Assembly: GCA_015680685.1 (NCBI GenBank)
Contig: MNCI01008863.1
Coordinates: 421,448-485,447 of the forward strand
Origin: Gnetum montanum
Taxonomy: Eukaryota > Streptophyta > Gnetopsida > Gnetales > Gnetaceae
Direction: 5' to 3'
DNA length: 64,000 nucleotides
This document shows, one piece after another, positions 59,201-64,000 of the stretch (the stretch's first letter is position 1; each line of letters opens with the position of its first letter). Below the pieces are notes generated by a model, which was not told the origin of the DNA, ran no database searches, and saw only the letters and a list, made by a program, of their open reading frames with translations. The position numbers and the translations under genes were made by a program.

Positions 59201-60440
59201 TGGTTGTAGTAAGGTTGTGATATTACATAGTGGTAATGTGTCACCAACATTGATGATTGTTTCTGTTAGGAGCTCGCCTCCGATGGGATCCCACGGAGCC
59301 CATTGATTTGGACACAGTGGAGCCTCCATCTGATGGGGCAGCCGTGCCACATCACATTTATGAGGAAATGTGTAAATGTGCGTTATGCTCGACATGCTCC
59401 TTATGAGAAAGTAGGGGCGTAAATGAAAATCTATGGAAAAGGCTGCAGAGGTCGGAGCAGAGGGTTGAGTCTCTGACCAGAGAGGTCGGAGACCTAAGAT
59501 CACGGTGTGACTTCCTACAGGCGTGGGCGACAGGGGATGAAGACTGGTGTACCGCTATTGTCAACTACTCCCGTTATTGGACCGCCATCAAAAATAGCGT
59601 ACAGACCAGTCGGGCGTTGGTAGAGCAGCGGATGCAGATAGAACTCCTAGCTCAGAAAAGCCAGAATTGGAGGGATTATTATGCATGTGTGCAAGAGTGG
59701 GGGCAGAAGGAGAAAGACCACAAACATCTGTATAAGTGAGAAAGCATCGCTTATCGTAAACTTTATCATGATTCTGCCGTCAAGGCCCAATCTTTGGAAG
59801 TCTTCCTGGACGTCATCGGAGCATCAGAAGCTTTCAAGAAATTCAAAGAGCAGGTGACTGTAAGTGCATCCCTGGAAAGGGAGATGACTCTCCCTGGGGG
59901 CCAGACTACAATCCCTACATTCTTCCCTGACCCGCCTCGCTGGACTAGCGTGGAGAAAGGGAAAGTAAAGGCTGGAGCTACCTTGGGAAAGGATGTGTGG
60001 CCAGATCTAACGGAGGAAGAGATTATGAAGCACCTGTGGGCTGGCCTGGAGAAGCTTCCCTTCACTGCGGAAGCAGGGCCATCGCGAGTAAGCTTATGCA
60101 TGACTAAATCTAAATTCTCTGATTGTTTTGTCAAGGCTTGCCTTGATAATATGTTTTCTTCTTTTGTATCTAGGTACCAAAAGAGGATAGAGAAGACGAG
60201 CCAGCTGAGGAGCCAACAGAGGAAGCAGCAGAAGCAGAGGAAGAAGAAGAGGAAGAGGAAGAATGCAGCGATGAAAAGCATCCTCCCGTGGAGCCGGTGC
60301 CGGAACGAGGACCTCATGAAGAGGAAATTCTTCATGAAAGAATAATTCCCAGAAATGACGGCCCATTGGAGGACGATCCATTAGGGCTGGATCCGGACTT
60401 AAGAGATACTGGTGATAGTGGCAGTAGAGGAGATGCGTAA
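56283..60440 (+). pseudogene. Antisense accessory gene of element C (9 exons, ~1,050 aa)
   Basis: Opposite-strand gene between RT and protease. Proposed exons: 56283-56401, 56840-57121, 57234-57508, 57608-58637, 58718-58993, 59064-59192, 59270-59369, 59414-60087, 60174-60440; all introns are GT-AG and phases join correctly, though the intron at 59370-59413 is only 44 bp. Product: basic N-terminus (MAPKIKRKNAK), a conserved domain in exons 2-4 (AGSTQGILAFL, QKLGWLHDDWTLD, LFADLFGIPSDD, YPLFRARTFRKTLSQ, RRFAEFLVVQ), three ~18-residue tandem repeats in exon 5 (PAISVSRAQAPVHEE type), RAWRDFPDKFAFMEGIV in exon 6, a long heptad-like helical stretch in exon 8, and an acidic Glu-rich tail. Lesions: TAG at 57700, 58340, 58538 and 58876, TGA at 59737, and a shift near 57995; at 57700 element B has Trp. 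Family not recognised. Nuclear location is suggested only by composition. Confidence 0.85.
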
Positions 60441-60635
60441 TTGTGGTTTACGCATAATTTTATTGATGGTGAAGTCAAGTATTGTTTTATGAATGACTGA
60501 AAAGACGCGTTATAAGACCTGGTGGATGTTTTAAATGTCAATTATTTTGTCTTTTTTGGCTTTTTTTTTTATCTGTAAAGCGTGAGCATAATTTGTTAAG
60601 GATTTTGCCTAAGTTATAATGATAGAATATAGTGG

Positions 60636-60835
60636 CTAGTTTAAGGCCATCGCGGGCCGTCGTATGATTCTGCGTAAACTAGGGAATAGTTTAAGGCCGT
60701 TGCGGGCCATAACTAGTTTAAGGCCGTTGCGGGCCACGGCTAGTTTAAGGCCGTTGCGGGCCATCTGCGTTACGTACAGAAAGCGTAAATGATGATAGTA
60801 CACAATTCTGCGTAACTAGTTTAAGGCCGTTGCGG
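60636..60835. repeat. Dyad array, element C, protease side (5 units)
   Basis: Five units of AGTTTAA followed by GGCC-GTTGCG-GGCC (for example 60695-60708) or GGCC-ATCGCG-GGCC. Same 4+6+4 geometry as the pol-side array but with different arms. Between units are GCGTAA words. It lies downstream of the antisense gene stop and downstream of the protease stop, that is between two converging genes. Confidence 0.85.
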
Positions 60836-61068
60836 GCCATCTGCGTAATACAACAATCGTAAATGATACTGGTACACAATTTTGCGTAATTATGCTAAAG
60901 TGATCAGAAAACGTGAATATCATGCGTACGAGAAATATAACAGTGTGAAAAAAAATGACAAGCGTAAAAATCGAAAACGAACGTAACGTAAAAATGCATG
61001 AAATAAAACTGCTAAGTATGAACCATGATAACTTGCTAAGACATGATAACATACGCAAAGACCAGCGT
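60836..61068. other. Convergent intergenic spacer
   Basis: Short AT-rich DNA between the array and the protease stop, with several GCGTAA-type words. No hairpin terminator is expected in a eukaryote and no polyadenylation signal was firmly placed. Confidence 0.4.
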
Positions 61069-62110
61069 TCAACCATTAATACGAAATTGTCTCTTGATGG
61101 CCTTTACGTTGAGCATTGCGTAAGGGCAAGGAGACTTATGGTTTGACTCCTCTCCGCTGCCATCTGGGAATGGCAGGTCAGCCCAAGCTAGACCGTCATC
61201 ATTGCTGTCGGTTTGTTGAGGGATTTGGAGATGGGTTTGATCATCAGTCGTTTCTATCTCCAAACCCCATTCTTCTTCAATGTTATTGACGGTCGTGGGG
61301 GTGATTTCATCACCGCGTATCACAACCTCCCCTCCGGCATAGGGCAGGTGTATCTCTTGATGTATCGGTGACGAAACCGCCCTCAGCTGGGCTAACCACG
61401 ACCTCCCCAAGATCAGGTTGAACCCTGACATCTCCTCGACGACTAAGAAAGTGGCCTCTATTGGGAATTGATCCCCCGCCACAAACTCAATACGCACCGT
61501 CCCCTTGACTTGAACCCGTGTCCCGTTGAACGATTTTACGCAAGCCGTCGTCATGGGCGTGATCTGGTCGACCAGAACCAACCTATCCACGATGGAATAG
61601 GGAATGACGTTGGTAGCTGTGCCATCGTCTACGTGCACTCTCCGGATCCGGTATTGACCGACCCAGATAATGATAAACATAGGTTCAGTTGTGACTTGAC
61701 CCTTCTCAGGATCGTCTTTGATAGACTCATCGTGAAAGGTCAGCGAAGTAGGCGTAGGCTGCTCAGCTTCGGAAGGAAACATGACAGCATGTATCGCTTC
61801 CTCCTCCGCTGGCAAGCTTTCATCCACTGATATGGATGTCAGCATGCAGACCATAGCCTCACGGTGTTCTCGAGACGTCATAAGCAAGTCATAAAGGCTC
61901 AGGGTTATGTTTTTTTGTTTGAGAGCCTGTTTAACTTGCGTAAATGCGTCGAGGAGGTCCTTCTCTCGGCTAGGTTGTTTATCCCCTTTGTCCTCTTCCA
62001 TTCAGCCCAAGAGACAGATCTCCCGAGGTAGAGCTGTGTCAGTCGGGGGGTTGTTCTTTTTCTTGCCAAGAGAAGGTGGTTGCGTTTCTGCACCTTTATC
62101 CTACCCTTGA
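61069..62110 (-). CDS. Element C retropepsin-like protease region
   Basis: An open frame from the Met at 62001 to the stop at 61069-61071 (310 residues), with an upstream in-frame stretch (PREICLLG) separated by one TGA; element B reads through at that place, so gag-pro was probably continuous. Motifs: KQALKQKNITLSLYDLL, HREAMVCMLTSI, active-site VHVDDGTATNVIPYSIV near residues 140-157 (D-D-G instead of D-T/S-G), VKGTVRIEFVAGDQFP, FNLILGRSWLAQL near residue 200, and an acidic C-terminal extension of about 80 residues. It would cleave the polyprotein. The apparent core is intact, so this is the best-preserved element gene in the window. Confidence 0.88.
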
Positions 62111-62250
62111 GGTACAGGCGAAGGCACAGAGGCCAGGGGCCTAGGCTTAGGGAAGCCGAGCGTAAAATGGTCTTTCATTGCGTTAACTGATGTGTCCTCT
62201 CCCTTTCGTTTGGGAGGTGATGGTTGACACTTTTGGTTGGAGGTCTGCCC

Positions 62251-64000
62251 CTACGTGAGGGGGGGGGCCTGTGGTTTTGGCACCCTGATAATGAAGGGCG
62301 CCCTAGGCATGGGCGCAGACGAGGCCGCAGCTTGACTGTCACTGCGTGACTGAGGGTGTATCCGAGAAGGTGCCCGTATAATGAAGGGCGGCCTCGAGAC
62401 CCCATTGGCTGCCGATGAAATGGTTGGCCCCCTTTGTGAGCTGGCAGGCACACGTAAAACAAAAGGCTGTTTTGGCGATTCCCTCCTCTTACTGTCCATA
62501 CTCACCACAGTGATCGTATAAGGATCATTGTTTGCGTTCAACGGGTCCTTATATACGTGCAATGTTTGGTTTTCTGGACGCTTCAGGTTGCTGCTGTCTA
62601 ACTTGAGTAAACCATCATCCAGCATACGTTGAATGTCATCTTTCAACGCCTAGCAGTAATCTGTATCGTGACCACACAGCTGATGGTAGTCACAGAAATG
62701 GTCTAGCCTGAAAGATCTCGGAACTAGTGGTTCGTTAGGTAAGGCTAAAGAAGGGTTCTTCAGCAGTTCACAATGATGTCTGTGACGCTTCAAAGCTTCC
62801 TCGGACACCTTATTAGGTTGAATGTGCCCTACCCCTAATAGTTGTTTCAACAGTTCGGAATGATTTACAGGTAAGGCCGCGTATTTTGAACGATCCTTAC
62901 GCTCAAAGTTTGGCTTTGGTTAGGGGGCCCTTCAGGGGCAGTTGTGTCTTGGCTGGTGTCGGCACCAGCTGTGGTTTCAGGAGGCGCCGTGGGTGCCTTC
63001 TTGTTCTTAGTCTTTGTACCCTCAGTCATCGCAGCTACTGTCGTTGTCGTTGCTTTACCTTTGTCTTTGCTCTTGTTGTGTGCATTCCTATAGGCAACAT
63101 ACGCCGGGTCCTTGTTGGCCTCCGCAGCATCTTGGATGCTTCTAGTTTGAGCGAAGGCCTAGTGTAGAGAGTTGGGGGAAAGATAATACAGCTTTGACTT
63201 AATAAAGTCGTTAACTGCTCCTTTGAATATAGCCAGCAGATGTGAGTCCGCGATCGGCTCGCGTATCTCATTCAAGGTAGCATTCCAGCGTTGTATGAAC
63301 TTTTGGACGGACTCAAGCGGGTCTTGTTTCACCCCCATGAGCTGATCCAATGTGACTTTCGGGTTCAGGTTGTATTTGAAGCAGGTCACAAATTGGGTCA
63401 GCAGCTCTTCCAAGGTTGAGATGGAAGAGCATGGGAGGGCTCGGTACCAATCCAAAGCTTTCCCTGTTAGAGACATTGCAAAGACTTGGATGATGATGTG
63501 TGGCCACTGTTGCAACAACAAGGACTCAGACCTAAACGTGACCAAGTGAGCGTTGGGATCTCCCTCCCCATTGTACTTGGTAAAATGAGGTAGGGACATC
63601 CCTGGTGGAAACGACAGCATAGGGACCGCTGGACTAATCGGATCATCCTGGTAAAAGTCCATGATCTGAATGGTATCAGAACCAGCGGCTTTGAGGCGTT
63701 GAACCTCCTCAGTGAGAGTCTGTATAAGCTGGAAGGCCTGGTTCAGACCTGTTGACGGAGGTGTCTGTGCAGAAGGCATAGGAGGTTGGACTGGGAGGGT
63801 GGCACTAGGGAATGGAAACGACGGGAGAGGTTGGCTGGGTACTTGTGGGGCGGGGATCCCTATAGGCAGAGGGGCCTGTGAAGACCACCACCCACTGGTT
63901 TGCGAAGAGGGGTTAGCCACCGCCTGCTGCATAAGATAAGGATAGATATACTGCAGGACCACCCGTGGAACTTGCGTTGCGGGTGCAACGGAGGGTTGCA
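62251..64000 (-). pseudogene. Element C Gag, partial at window edge
   Basis: Open at 64000, so the N-terminus is outside the window. Pro-rich N-terminal part, then core QIMDFYQDDPISPAVP, FTKYNGEGDPNAHLVTF, LTGKALDWYRALP and KFIQRWNATLNEIREPIAD; TAG at 63159 where Gln is likely; Lys-rich linker; a shift near 62920; HHCELLKNPSLALPNEP; zinc-knuckle-like FCDYHQLCGHDTDYC followed by TAG at 62650, where related elements often have Trp; then the tail with QPFVLRVP, PPFIIRAP and APFIIRVP. Function: particle formation and RNA packaging. Three breaks make the copy defective. Identity is firm by collinearity with element B. Confidence 0.88.

Larger units (their letters stand above)
49202..64000 (-). mobile_element. 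Element C: Tat/Ogre-like Ty3-gypsy, 5' end outside window
   Basis: The 3' LTR (49202-50854) begins TGTAACGACGG and ends TTTCA. Internal order on the minus strand is gag (running off the window at 64000), protease, antisense accessory gene, RT, RNase H, archaeal-type RNase H, integrase, dyad array, polypurine tract/stem-loop and LTR. GC content and frame integrity are higher than in A and B, so it is the youngest of the three. The LTR start is homologous to that of element A, whereas the internal proteins match element B along their whole length. The left flanking pentamer is GGATA (49197-49201); its partner would lie outside the window. Confidence 0.9.

Noticed and set aside
59766-60335. Minus-strand frame of ~190 residues opposite exon 8-9
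   Set aside because: It is the shadow of the Glu/Lys-rich antisense gene exon; its Leu/Phe-rich product has no counterpart in element B.
18057-64000. Integrated pararetrovirus (caulimovirus-type)
   Set aside because: LTRs, 5-bp target duplications, integrase and the gag-pro-RT-RH-INT order with dual RNase H identify Ty3-gypsy retrotransposons.

Overview
The window is a stretch of plant nuclear heterochromatin built almost entirely from transposable elements inserted beside and inside each other. Evidence for a land plant: three Tat/Ogre-like Ty3-gypsy elements (archaeal-type RNase H after the reverse transcriptase, no chromodomain seen), a Helitron Rep/PIF1-helicase gene with introns, an LTR element primed by initiator Met-tRNA, and many C-to-T type nonsense changes as expected for heavily methylated DNA. 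The low GC and the ~19-kb elements suggest a very large genome (a gymnosperm or fern is my guess; the sequence does not prove it). No intact host gene, tRNA or complete rRNA gene was found.

Layout. 1-2604: decayed repeat DNA with a coiled-coil-like relic frame. 2610-12712: element A (minus strand), an old non-autonomous Tat-like element with near-matching target duplications, relic gag and protease, and no pol. 14484-38684: element D (plus strand), an LTR element with unresolved structure, split by element B. 18057-37267: element B (minus strand), a complete but decayed 19.2-kb Tat/Ogre-like element flanked by the perfect 5-bp duplication CTTGA. 40935-41375: a fragment that looks like a captured host gene. 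41780-47130: a nonsense-ridden Helitron gene. 47319-47834: a 516-bp near-perfect foldback. 49202-64000: element C (minus strand), the best-preserved Tat/Ogre-like element; its 5' LTR lies beyond the window and there is a run of N at 54400-54833.

The most interesting content is shared by elements B and C. Between protease and reverse transcriptase, where Ogre elements carry an intron, both carry a roughly 1,050-residue multi-exon gene on the opposite strand, with phased GT-AG introns, collinear homologous exons and an acidic tail. I do not recognise the protein. All three gypsy elements also carry (i) arrays of a short unit, AGTTTWN followed by a 14-bp dyad of 4+6+4 geometry, whose arm sequences change while complementarity is largely kept, and (ii) a stem-loop at the 3' LTR/polypurine-tract junction whose arms also co-vary. 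In B and C the dyad arrays bracket the pol unit and the antisense gene. The combination of an antisense accessory gene, dyad arrays and a conserved LTR-junction hairpin is the best candidate here for an undescribed system.

Expected working of the elements (family knowledge plus inference): LTR promoters with TATA boxes on the minus strand drive gag-pro and, after splicing out the pro-RT interval, RT-RNaseH-integrase. The antisense gene would have its own promoter near the pol 5' end. B and C copies both carry stops, so activity would need intact siblings elsewhere in the genome.
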